From the NCBI GenBank assembly GCA_025267735.1, contig CM046303.1, forward strand, positions 40,747,380 through 40,811,379: DNA of 64,000 nucleotides, written 5' to 3'. This document shows positions 57,701 to 64,000 of this stretch, one piece after another. A program made the translations under genes and the position numbers. Each line of letters opens with the position of its first letter. Positions within the stretch are counted from its first letter, which is position 1. The notes under the pieces are model-generated. The model saw nothing but the letters and a program-made list of their open reading frames with translations, searched no databases and was not told where the DNA came from. This stretch comes from Mactra quadrangularis. Taxonomy: Eukaryota; Mollusca; Bivalvia; Venerida; Mactridae.

Positions 57701-57869
57701 CACTTTCAACAATAGCTAGTTCTATCGCTCTATGCACGTATCCTTGAAATGTTTTGATCTTAGGAAACGAGATTTTAACCGGTAATAAGCTCTTGTTCAC
57801 AGTGGATGATAAATTCTGACCGGCAGACGGGACAGTAACCACATAAAGTATTATATGAACATATTGCAT
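36192..57869 (-). CDS. ADMP: ADMP-like BMP/TGF-beta ligand, 5 exons (57869-57701, 42351-42200, 40733-40574, 39490-39326, 36799-36192)
   Basis: The exons join with phases 1, 0, 1, 1 to give 417 residues, a normal length for a BMP-type precursor. Parts seen: signal peptide (about 1-18); TGF-beta prodomain with YNVS and the helix-strand block GWVIFNVTKAVRIWASGN in exon 3; a basic furin region (RRSRSDRKRKR, about 292-302); then a mature domain from Cys315 with seven cysteines (315, 344, 348, 381, 382, 414, 416). The PCC pair includes the cysteine used for dimerisation. Mature-domain wording such as IISPKGYNAYHCKG, CPFPLGQ, NHATVQSI and the CGCH end fits ADMP better than BMP2/4, BMP5-8 or BMP3. 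Family role: a secreted BMP ligand in dorsoventral patterning that is expressed on the low-BMP side, opposite to most BMPs, and acts through type I and II receptor kinases and SMADs. The gene is convergent with CHCHD1. The exon 1 assignment is the weakest part. Confidence 0.85.
36800..37985. other. ADMP intron 4, proximal part, nothing recognised
   Basis: The 70-codon ORF at 37219 has no recognisable features. Confidence 0.45.
37988..38556. mobile_element. Fold-back element, arms about 240 bp (ADMP intron 4)
   Basis: ACACGCAAAAAACTATACAC at the left pairs with GTGTATAGTTTTTTGCGTGG at the right. AGAGGGACGAAAAGTAAAAG at about 38163 pairs with CTTTTACTTTTCGTCCCTCT at about 38397. The centre contains CGTAGACG and CGTCTAATGACG. 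Confidence 0.82.
38755..38890 (+). mobile_element. LINE or retroelement 3' tail with (TTCTG)n
   Basis: ATGTATGTACATGTATTTAT then AAATAAATGTATG and six or seven copies of TTCTG at 38856-38888. A polyadenylation signal followed by a short tandem tail is typical of LINE 3' ends. Confidence 0.5.
39054..39275. mobile_element. MITE, about 222 bp
   Basis: TTCAGTGTGAGGAATCACGT at the left and, inverted, TTCAGTGTAGGGGAATCACG at the right; both continue GTGACCTATATGG. Confidence 0.65.
39326..39490 (-). CDS. ADMP: ADMP exon 4, prodomain
   Basis: The acceptor is tgtattttag and the donor is gttagtatt. Encodes GLLVISHTTNGDELGENEV ... PILVVYTNDGRNRRPHY, the 'L-V-F-s-d' strand that follows the W block in BMP propeptides. 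Phase 1 at both ends. Confidence 0.9.
39845..40045 (+). mobile_element. tRNA-headed SINE, another family
   Basis: A-box-like AACCGAGCGGTTACGACG and B-box TTGGTTCGAATCCCATCC, then TGTGTCATTGAGCAAGAAAC. Only copy in the window. ADMP intron 3. Confidence 0.65.
40114..40538. mobile_element. TIR element with TCCTAGGA palindromes (ADMP intron 3)
   Basis: CCAAGGCTGCGCTTCATTA at the left and, inverted, CCAGGGCTGCTTTTCATTA at the right. The inner arms are rich in CCTAGGA. No matching target duplication found. Confidence 0.65.
40574..40733 (-). CDS. ADMP: ADMP exon 3, prodomain core
   Basis: The acceptor is tattcacag and the donor is gtatgatac. Encodes ISVYQVLDPN ... GWVIFNVTKAVRIWASGN, matching the conserved W-x-x-F-x-V-T block of the TGF-beta propeptide. 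One NVT sequon. Ends in phase 1. Confidence 0.92.
41820..42100 (+). mobile_element. SINE family A, copy 3 (ADMP intron 2)
   Basis: Head CCAGGTCGGTAGCACAGTAG, B-box GGGTTCGAATCCCACC, GGAGGTTATACCCTCCC, and a diverged tail TTGATACAGCATTAAATCC. Confidence 0.8.
42200..42351 (-). CDS. ADMP: ADMP exon 2, prodomain
   Basis: The acceptor is cttttttcag and the donor is gtaagttag (minus strand). Encodes YTKEMHYQYNVSMHSND ... ESEFHLFRMSP ... PTNLIE, the usual 'F-x-FNVS ... aEl-LfR' strand of TGF-beta prodomains, with an N-glycosylation sequon NVS. Ends in phase 0. Confidence 0.85.
42762..43125 (+). repeat. (CAT/ATC)n trinucleotide microsatellite
   Basis: CATCAT runs with CAC and TAT interruptions over about 360 bases in ADMP intron 1. 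The Ser/His/Ile-rich ORFs across it are artefacts. Confidence 0.93.
43856..44035 (-). mobile_element. SINE family A, copy 4, head missing
   Basis: Minus-strand body and tail: GGGTCCAGGAAAGCTAGGTT, GCCGTTATATGACCTA, GCTACGGCGTTAAACCC. The tRNA head is absent. Confidence 0.7.
44040..45650. other. ADMP intron 1, nothing recognised
   Basis: AT-rich with no supported feature. Confidence 0.45.
45655..45898. mobile_element. MITE F, copy 2 (diverged)
   Basis: Arms CATTTTCACAAAAACTTTAC and, inverted, CTTTTCACAAAAAATCTTAC, with internal TTATCGTAAG. Related to 33017-33256. Confidence 0.6.
45905..47395. other. ADMP intron 1, nothing recognised
   Basis: AT-rich with no supported feature. Confidence 0.45.
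47400..47710 (+). mobile_element. SINE family B, copy 3 (uninterrupted)
   Basis: Head GCCCGGCTAGCTCAGTTGG resembling tRNA-Lys, B-box-like TGCTCGATTCCCGGG, body GAGCTTGGTCGTGAAATTAT and TGTAGGGCAGTTGTCAGTCA, tail AAGTGTTGCTACGGCGTTAA ACCC. It provides the empty site for element B. Confidence 0.85.
47711..48406. other. ADMP intron 1, nothing recognised
   Basis: AT-rich, no ORF of note. Confidence 0.45.
48407..48614. mobile_element. Palindromic MITE G, copy 1
   Basis: Termini CTGTTCAATTAC and, inverted, CGTGTTCAATAATG. Inside are repeated GACAACTCAACC boxes on one arm and GGGTTGAGTTGTC on the other. Confidence 0.75.
48660..49985 (+). repeat. 53-bp minisatellite, about 25 copies (ADMP intron 1)
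   Basis: Unit made of CAACACAGACAAATAAATCT, TGATGGTATAATACAACAAT and TCTCGCTTCATCT. Variant positions (AAACAAATC or AAATAAATC; TTGATGG or CCAGATGG; CGCTTC, CAATTC or CTGCATC) recur in mixed order. Confidence 0.95.
49990..50250 (+). mobile_element. tRNA-headed SINE, another family
   Basis: Head GTCCATGCAGAGGTAGGACG with B-box GGGTTCGATCCTCACT, body ATGAGCAAGAAATTAATCTT, and an end ACTTTAAACCACACTTTAAC. It begins directly at the end of the 53-bp array. Confidence 0.65.
50251..50625. other. ADMP intron 1, nothing recognised
   Basis: AT-rich, no supported feature. Confidence 0.45.
50626..50925 (+). mobile_element. SINE family A, copy 5 (best preserved)
   Basis: Head CCCGGGTCGGTAGCGCAGTT GGTAGCGCG with a TTTCGAA anticodon-like loop, B-box TGGTTCGAATCCTACCCGGG, body GGAGGTTATACCC and GGTCCAGGAAAGCTAGG, tail TATATGACCTATACAATGAG. 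Confidence 0.85.
51008..51292 (+). repeat. Dispersed repeat D, copy 2
   Basis: Shares AATCTCCGTTAACAGATATC, GGAGGGTCACATCGAGA, and AACGAAACAGTCAGATCTAA with the copy at 60191. A 35-bp unit (ACTAACTAATGCGTAGCTTG...) is tandemly doubled at 51110-51180. Confidence 0.78.
51300..52928. other. ADMP intron 1, nothing recognised
   Basis: AT-rich, no supported feature. Confidence 0.45.
52937..53388. mobile_element. hAT-like MITE (452 bp) with exact 8-bp duplication
   Basis: Left end TAAGGCTGCGGCGAGTATCC, right end (inverted) TAGGGCTGTGGATCG. GTAGTATT lies directly at both borders (52929-52936 and 53389-53396). No transposase. The arms are less symmetric than in family E. Confidence 0.78.
53537..54150 (+). 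repeat. 32-bp minisatellite, about 19 copies
   Basis: Unit AACCCTAATTTTGAAAACGT followed by AACATAACATTG. The 5' copies are more diverged (AACACTAACTTTGAAAACGT). ADMP intron 1. Confidence 0.93.
54151..55510. other. ADMP intron 1, nothing recognised
   Basis: AT-rich, no supported feature. Confidence 0.45.
55514..55724. mobile_element. Palindromic MITE G, copy 2
   Basis: Termini CGTGTTCAGTTAC and, inverted, CGTGTTCAGTAACTAC. Same GACAACTCAACC / GGGTTGAGTTGTC boxes and CCAAAACGTTCCGTAACG as copy 1, same orientation, 7.1 kb apart. Confidence 0.78.
56180..56460. repeat. Interspersed repeat fragment with G tracts
   Basis: GGGGGCGGTCCGGGAATTAT on the left and GTGTCCGGACCCCTCTGACC, CCGCTAGATCCACC on the right. 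Probably one half of a dispersed element. Confidence 0.45.
56465..57700. other. ADMP intron 1, start, nothing recognised
   Basis: AT-rich, no supported feature. Confidence 0.4.
57701..57869 (-). CDS. ADMP: Candidate ADMP exon 1 with signal peptide
   Basis: Starts with ATG at 57869-57867 and encodes MQYVHIILYVVTVPSAGQ, a short hydrophobic leader with a small-residue cleavage region, then 38 more residues ending IELAIVES. The donor is gtataa (minus strand), a weak but usable site. It leaves one base, which exon 2 needs. Adding it brings the protein to 417 residues. Against it: the prodomain stretch is not strongly conserved, and the intron would be 15.3 kb. Confidence 0.55.
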
Positions 57870-57932
57870 GAAGATACGGAAGTCGCTCTTGAAAATCGAA
57901 CTAACTACCTTAAATTCTCACTTAGACGCGAT

Positions 57933-57975
57933 ACTGAAAGAGCTAGCTGGGCGGCGGGGTCACAATATTTATATA
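57933..57975 (-). promoter_or_regulatory. Candidate ADMP core promoter (TATA box and initiator)
   Basis: On the minus strand TATATAAATA lies at 57975-57966. A TCAGT initiator-like motif at 57937-57933 is about 40 bases downstream, slightly longer than the usual 30. The start codon of candidate exon 1 is about 65 bases further on. This supports exon 1 but is not decisive. Confidence 0.4.
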
Positions 57976-57979
57976 TTTA

Positions 57980-59690
57980 AACAAATACAGGGCAAATAAA
58001 TTCTAATTGCCTCAATAATTCAGCTAATGTAATTCTTGCATATAAATAGACCACCATGTATAAAAAACCATCTTAATCTAAATGTTTATAAAACATAACG
58101 TCAATTAATGTTGTAAAACAGTTAATTTTTCTATTCTATAAGAAACCATTAAACCACAAAAAGCTCTGCATGGTATAACTAAAGAATTGAAGATGTTATG
58201 TATTACACTGTCATTACGATGTCCTATAAAAGGCAAGGTGAAGCTACGATAACAATTATATTCGTTTCAAGTTATAATGGAAAGAGGATGTATCACAATT
58301 ACTCAATTATACCAACACATTGAGTCTGGCTTTAAAACGAAATGAGAACTTCAATAAAAATTACAGTTTTTTGGGCATCTCGTCACCCGAGAGTGATAGT
58401 TATTTGTTCATCTGCGATAGTTTAGGATATCAGATTACGTAAAGCTGCCATCGTTTGATGACATGAACTGCAGAGTTAAATACAAGTAGTTTATTACAAT
58501 GAAATGTTTTATAAAGCCTGCTTGTAAAGTTGTTTTTATTTTCCGATTAAGATACTTAAAAACACAGTATGAATTTATAACCCATGTGTACTGAAAATGG
58601 CATCTACATTTTATTGTAATTTGCTTAAACTAATTGTAATGGGAATTTCAAAATTTGCTATTAATCAATAATTGACGTTTTCTTGCGAACTTTTAATGCT
58701 AACCAAGGGTATTGTCAAATTTGCTGCGATTTTCTTATCATTATCATCATCATCACCATCATCGTTATTAGTATCATTATTCTTATCATTATTATAATTA
58801 TCATTATTATTATTGATTGATTTTACGTGAAGAGTTCTGAATTTTTCGAAACTTAAGTAATGATTTGTGTTGTATGCACTGTTATTTTAAATGTGTACAT
58901 TGTATTTAAAAGCAATTTCCTTAATTACGCGCGCAAGTTATTGTGCAGAAAAAAAACTTAAAAAAAATTACACAATCAATAACACTTCAAACGTACCAAT
59001 CAGTGCCAGCTATCATTTTATACTCGGCAAGTTTCTGGCTGCAAATCATGTGACCATTTTTCTGTTCAGCGTCAAAACGTCGATTATTACTGTACCTTAT
59101 ATTCACTTGGAATTCTTAAACGATTTCTGTCATGTTTCAAACTGCTTTGTTTATAATAGGAAAACAGAATGAGAATACCACGTTCCTAGTTCAATGAGTA
59201 TCTGCTAGACAAATTACCAGTATTAAATTTTGGAAGTATCATTGAAAACCGTCATACAATCTAGGTGGTCTAGGCTTACATACGATGTGTTGTACCATTT
59301 GTATAAGCTTGTAAACGTGAGCTTCTATAGTTCCACGTTTACATGTACATTCGTATTATCATTCAAATTTACACATCACATTTAAATGTCATGTCTTTAA
59401 GTAATAACAGTTTATCATATTTTATAATATATTTGATACACACTATTCTCGTATAGTCTACATCTCTACAATGAAGTCAGCAGTCAAATATCATTTCTCA
59501 TTGTAACTAAAATTTTCAAAACTTATCAACACACTTTAGTACTCAAGTAGACAGGTAGTAACATTCTTTCATTTTTCAGTCATTTAAATCATACTATTTA
59601 GAATGCAGTAAACATTAAGCTATATAGTATCAGGGAAATCAAAAATGGTTTTATATAAGAGTCCATTTTCTAGATCACAAAACGAAATAT
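57980..59690. other. ADMP upstream flank, no gene recognised
   Basis: Contains a short (ATCATT)n microsatellite at about 58735-58815. The 93-codon ORF at 58891 has no recognisable domain. Confidence 0.45.
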
Positions 59691-59701
59691 TAATCAATAG
59701 T

Positions 59702-60121
59702 CAGGGCTCGAATTTAACAAAAAATTGGACTTGCACATTTTTGCCAGTTGATTTTATTTCAACTCGCAAAATGAAAAATCACTCGCATTTTTTCCAAACT
59801 TTAATAGCATACATAGTAACTGTTCATTTATGCAATATAAAAACAGCATACATGTAGTACACTATTTAAACATAGATAGAACAAGGGCTTTATTGTTAGA
59901 TAGACAACGAACATCAAATATGTATTCACAGCGAATCTTTGATTACTAGAAATACTATCGATTTATCTGGCTGTTTAAATGCTGATTTGAGACTCAATAG
60001 TTTATTCAGAAATGTGTTTGTGGCGATTTAAACTCGAGTTTTTGCGAGTTAAAATTAAAGTTACTCGCAATTTTCAAAATCCACTCGCATTTTGCGAGTA
60101 TGCAAGCATATTAGAGCCCTG
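59702..60121. mobile_element. hAT-like MITE with ACTCGCA repeats
   Basis: Termini CAGGGCTCGAATTTAA and, inverted, CAGGGCTCTAATATG. Flanked by CAATAGT on both sides (59695-59701 and 60122-60128), extending to eight bases if the terminal C is counted. Inside, ACTCGCA(A/T)TTT and TGCGAGT motifs pair. Confidence 0.72.
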
Positions 60122-60190
60122 CAATAGTCATGATCAAGGGATAATGATACCGTATTAGTACCAGTAATCATTTGTAATAAATTTTGATAA

Positions 60191-60585
60191 GTTCAATCTC
60201 CGTAAACAGATATTCTGTAGAGCGCTGTTGTACAGTATCTCTAAGATTCGCTAGGAGGGTCACGTCGAGATAACCTTTGTGTCCACCAATCAATGCGTAG
60301 CTTTCATCTAGACGAAACATTATTAATAACATTTTGATTACGTAACTTCTATTTTTAGACCGAGCTATGCGAGCTAATTTGACGGTGATGTTACTCACAG
60401 GCTGTGATTGGACGGCTCATTTCAAATTGCGTGACGTAGACGATGTTAACAAGTTCCTAAACATAATGATTGCGTCATGAATATTATAATAAGAAAATGT
60501 TAGCTGAACGTGACCCTCATAACGAAACAGTCAGATCTAAATTAGCGAGTAGGCGAGTGGAAATTTTAGATCAGGGTTTAATCAT
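60191..60585 (+). repeat. Dispersed repeat D, copy 3 (longest)
   Basis: Contains the blocks of copies 1 and 2, including CTTTCATCTAGACGAAA, GTGATTGGACGGCTCATTTC and GTCAGATCTAAATTAGCGAG. It shows that copy 1 and copy 2 are different parts of one element. Confidence 0.75.
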
Positions 60586-60812
60586 ATTCTACTATCAATC
60601 TTATACATGGTTCCTATGGCAAGAAATTAGTGTTCTATTGCTCGCTAACGGTCTATACATGTGTCAAATCGAACTCTATAGCTACATACAATGTAAAAGT
60701 AATTAGTTACAACGGAGCTGAAATAAATAGTTTCACAATGTTCACTAAATGCTGTATGAAATGAAAGTATTTACTATGATATAAGTTTAAAGCATTGAAG
60801 CTTTTGAAAAGT

Positions 60813-61065
60813 AGATTTTTTAACATTTTCCAATATAACTCTATGTAAATATGTGAGCCATTGTGCGGGGTCAATTTTGACCCCGGGGCATAATTTGAAC
60901 AATCTTTGTTTAGCACTTTCTAGTGATGCTACATATGCTATGCTATTTTGCATAGAAGATTTTTTAAACTTTCCCCTTGATAACTTATTGTAAATCTTGT
61001 GAACCCTGGGGCGGGGCCAATTTTGACCCCAGGGACATAATTTGAACAATCTTTGTAAAGCACCT
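60813..61065 (+). repeat. About 135-bp tandem repeat, 2 copies
   Basis: GGGGTCAATTTTGACCCCGG at about 60869 and GGGGCCAATTTTGACCCCAG at about 61013, each followed by CATAATTTGAACAATCTTTG. The palindromic core is GGTCAAAATTGACC-like. A common mollusc repeat as I recall. Confidence 0.75.
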
Positions 61066-61069
61066 TCTA

Positions 61070-61920
61070 CTATGGTTTCTTACCCACGCTCCACTATATC
61101 GTCTAAATACACAAATCACGTATATAATTAGGTTAAACGTTTTTTTTGTATTTTTAGATATATGATGTTCAGTTTCTTAGGTACGGGGGACAAAAATATG
61201 CGTATCAATATGGTTATACATGTACAATATTAAATAATGTATGTTGAACACTTTAAATCCAACTTAGGATATTTATGATACCTGTGGTTTTACTGTATCG
61301 TTTAATGATGTATTATATGGGTGTTCCATATATAGTATATATAAAAGGGGAATTCAGGTGTTGAGTTAAGGACTATCTATTACATAGTATACAATAGATA
61401 CATACCGGAGTCATGTGACATTACTCCAGATCGTCCAGACAATCACTAAGGATTTTTGCAAGTGTTTCAAATTTCCGACATCTTACGATGACACGTCGAA
61501 AAAGACTTAAAATATATATTAGGTGGGAAATATTGTTACTGAGGTTTATGATGCTTAAATTTCATTTTAGGAGCATAGGTGATACATATGATTAAAAAGA
61601 TAGGAAATAATGAGCTCGAGGGGATTTATCAATCAGTCTATCACACTGTATCATACTCGGATATGAGAGACATGTTAGAGTTTGCATGAGTGAAATCATA
61701 TGCACTCGTAGAAACTGATACCTAGATGTAGCTTAGATCTTTGAATTATGAAAATATAAGAACATGTAAGCAAGAATATTAAATAACTTTAATTGAAACA
61801 TATTTTATTGCCCGGTAAAAAGCAATAAATTTGACATATATATCTGATATATAAAGAGATAAGATACTAAATAATTGGACTGATCCAGAATATGAATGTA
61901 GAATTGTCGTTGGTACAAGT
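61070..61920. other. Upstream flank, nothing recognised
   Basis: AT-rich, no supported feature. Confidence 0.45.
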
Positions 61921-61928
61921 TATATTAT

Positions 61929-62518
61929 TAAGGCTCTCACGATATATCGCTATACCGGTGTATTGCAATACGCAGCTGCGGCAATAAGTACCTAGGTACG
62001 AATTTAGCGAACCGGTACTAGGCGATATTCTCTAATTCAGCAAAATTCTTCCCTTCGCGAAATAAAAGGTAGCAAAGCGTCAATTTTTCCATTGTTTAAT
62101 TTCAATCTAAGCTTAAATTACAAGAATTTAACCGATTGGGGCGCGTTCGATTGGTACATATTTGTATGGAACATGTGCAAAACATGTTCTTCAATCAAAT
62201 ACTTCTTGACCGGAATTTGTGAAACAAGCATGGCGTCCAGGAGCTTGATTGCTAGGATGTTCTGCGTCTAAGGGGGGGATTATTTCTTATAACCTAAGCA
62301 TTTTATGCAGAACATATATCATAGTCCTAAATGACCATATAGACTTAAAAAGGCTATATTTTATCAGTAGCTGTATGCAAGATCTGCATATTCTCTGTTA
62401 AATACAGCGGAGGCACAACGAATCTAAATCCCACAAGATATCGTGGTACGTATCGCGATACGGTGTTAGCGTATTGCAATACATCGCGATACGCTTCTGG
62501 CATATCGTGACAGCCCTA
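61929..62518 (+). mobile_element. hAT-like MITE E, copy 2 (590 bp)
   Basis: Left end TAAGGCTCTCACGATATATC, right end (inverted) TAGGGCTGTCACGATATGCC. Flanks TATATTAT and ATTATTAT agree at six of eight bases. Internal blocks match copies 1 and 3, for example AAATTCTTCCCTTCGCGAAA. Confidence 0.78.
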
Positions 62519-62526
62519 ATTATTAT

Positions 62527-63495
62527 ACCTCACGTGATTTGTTTACTATATAGCCTTATGTGAAGTCATCGGGTGACAATCCGTAATGTTACTCTCTGGA
62601 CATCACATATTGACCCGCGTTGTAGTTTGCAAATACCGAGACCCGAGATTTTAGCCATTCAATTTGAGTTACATCACTTGCACAGACGCTTGCTTTTTAC
62701 GAAACAACAAAATTAACGGTGTAACAATGTCCTCAAGTTAGCAGCAAATAAAACAGATAAATTGAAGCCCCATAAGCTTTGGTTGACATTACATGTCTCG
62801 GGTGTACATTCCCTTCTATCACCCTCTGAAGGATAAGATATTTATATAATGTACTATGAATGCACATTATAATGTACATGTAACAACAGTTGTATGGCAA
62901 TATAAATGTAGCATCAAACAATCTATAAATAAATATATATATAAGCCTATACAACTATTATTAGATTTTATTGTATATAAAATAGTTCAATGATTTCATT
63001 ATCAGATACCTTATATCAAACACATTCCAGATGATCCTACAACTTCACGTACTAAATAATAAGGATATAACGGTGAACTGATACGCCGGTTTATAAAACA
63101 ATACGAATTCTGACGGTTTTTCACCGGTTCTTTTTTCCCACTGAACTTGTTTTGTTGTTATTTGCCTTGCTGATCGATTTTATCAAAGTATCTTATTTTA
63201 AAAAAATGTTAAATTTTGTTGAAAACTTGAAATAATCTTACTGTGATGTATAAAGGTTAAACATATTCCGTCAAATGAGAGGATAATTGTCTTCGAAAGT
63301 ATGTTTCAAAAATGCATTTTTTCTAAGATTAATTTATTGCTGCTTTATCTTCAAACATTATATAATAGTCATATAAGATTAGTAGACACCATGAATGTAA
63401 GCAGGGTAAGATAAGTGTATCTTAGAGTCACACAGGGTAGACGTGGTTCAAATGTTTCACAACTATACTTAGACTATATCAGTGAAGTATGGGTG
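62527..63495. other. Between MITE E copies, nothing recognised
   Basis: AT-rich, no supported feature. Confidence 0.45.
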
Positions 63496-63503
63496 TTTTT
63501 ATT

Positions 63504-63989
63504 TAGGGCTGTCACGATACACCAGAAGCGTATCGCGATATATTGCCATACGCTAGCACCGTATCGCGATATGTACCACGATATATTGTGGGTTTTTTAT
63601 TCATTGTGCCTCCGCTGTATTTAACAGAGACATTGCAAATCTTTCGTATAGCCCCCCCCCCCTGATTTTTGAAGAAACAATCAACCCCTTAGCTGTTGAA
63701 CATTCCTTTTTTAAGAACAATGTATTTGATTTCAAGAACATGCCTTTGCACAAGTTCCGTGAAACAAATCAAACGCGCCCCGATCGATTAAATTCTTGGA
63801 ACATAAGTTTTAATAGCATGAACTATGAGAAAATGACGTTTCACTACTTTCATTTCTTGAAGGGAAGAATTTACCAATGAAATAAAAAAATATCGCTAAA
63901 TACTGGTACGTTAAATTCGTACCGCGGTACGTATTGCAGCAGCTGCGTATTGCAATATACCGGTATACCGGTATATCGTGACAGCCCTA
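63504..63989 (-). mobile_element. hAT-like MITE E, copy 3 (486 bp), inverted to copy 2
   Basis: Left end TAGGGCTGTCACGATACACC, right end (inverted) TAGGGCTGTCACGATATACC. Flanks TTTTTATT and TATTTAAT agree at six of eight bases. Its order of internal blocks is the reverse of copies 1 and 2. Confidence 0.8.
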
Positions 63990-64000
63990 TATTTAATTCT

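Overview
This is an AT-rich animal genomic window, most likely from a mollusc and probably a bivalve. Two spliced metazoan genes are interrupted by long introns. Most of the rest is repeat: non-LTR retrotransposon (LINE) pieces, several tRNA-headed SINE families, short inverted-repeat DNA elements (MITEs), minisatellites, and two 'left arm / tandem core / right arm' elements of the kind reported as pearl-like in bivalves. No prokaryotic, viral or CRISPR structure was seen. The species cannot be named from the sequence alone.

Gene 1 (plus strand, 11035-32127) is a four-exon gene for CHCHD1/mS37, a twin CX9C subunit of the mitochondrial small ribosomal subunit. The predicted protein has 179 residues. 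Its two long introns (about 9.7 kb each) hold a LINE reverse transcriptase ORF with a Mutator-like MITE at its 5' edge, a second LINE split by a TTAA-flanked insertion, SINEs, a 16-bp minisatellite, a large fold-back hairpin, nested hAT-like MITEs, and a pearl-like array inserted into a SINE.

Gene 2 (minus strand, 57869-36192) is a five-exon TGF-beta/BMP ligand that best resembles ADMP (anti-dorsalizing morphogenetic protein). The last four exons join with matching splice phases. A candidate first exon with a signal peptide lies 15 kb upstream and also fits the phase, giving 417 residues. Intron 1 carries a 53-bp minisatellite of about 25 copies, a 32-bp minisatellite, SINEs and MITEs. The two genes are convergent, with about 4.1 kb between their stop codons.

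Layout: 1-2190 is a LINE 3' end with a 47-bp minisatellite; 2191-10795 is intergenic with degenerate repeats; 10796-32127 is the CHCHD1 locus; 32128-36191 is the convergent intergenic gap; 36192-57980 is the ADMP locus; 57980-64000 is upstream flank with hAT-like MITEs, including an inverted pair at the right edge. The clearest mobile-element evidence is exact target-site duplication: 9 bp for the Mutator-like element, 8 bp for two hAT-like elements, and TTA for a Harbinger-like element. Removing the TTAA insertion and one TTAA copy restores the LINE reading frame. No wholly new system was identified with confidence. The best leads are the shared 3' tail of different SINE families, the pearl-like element with an empty-site comparison, and the CHCHD1 C-terminal extension.
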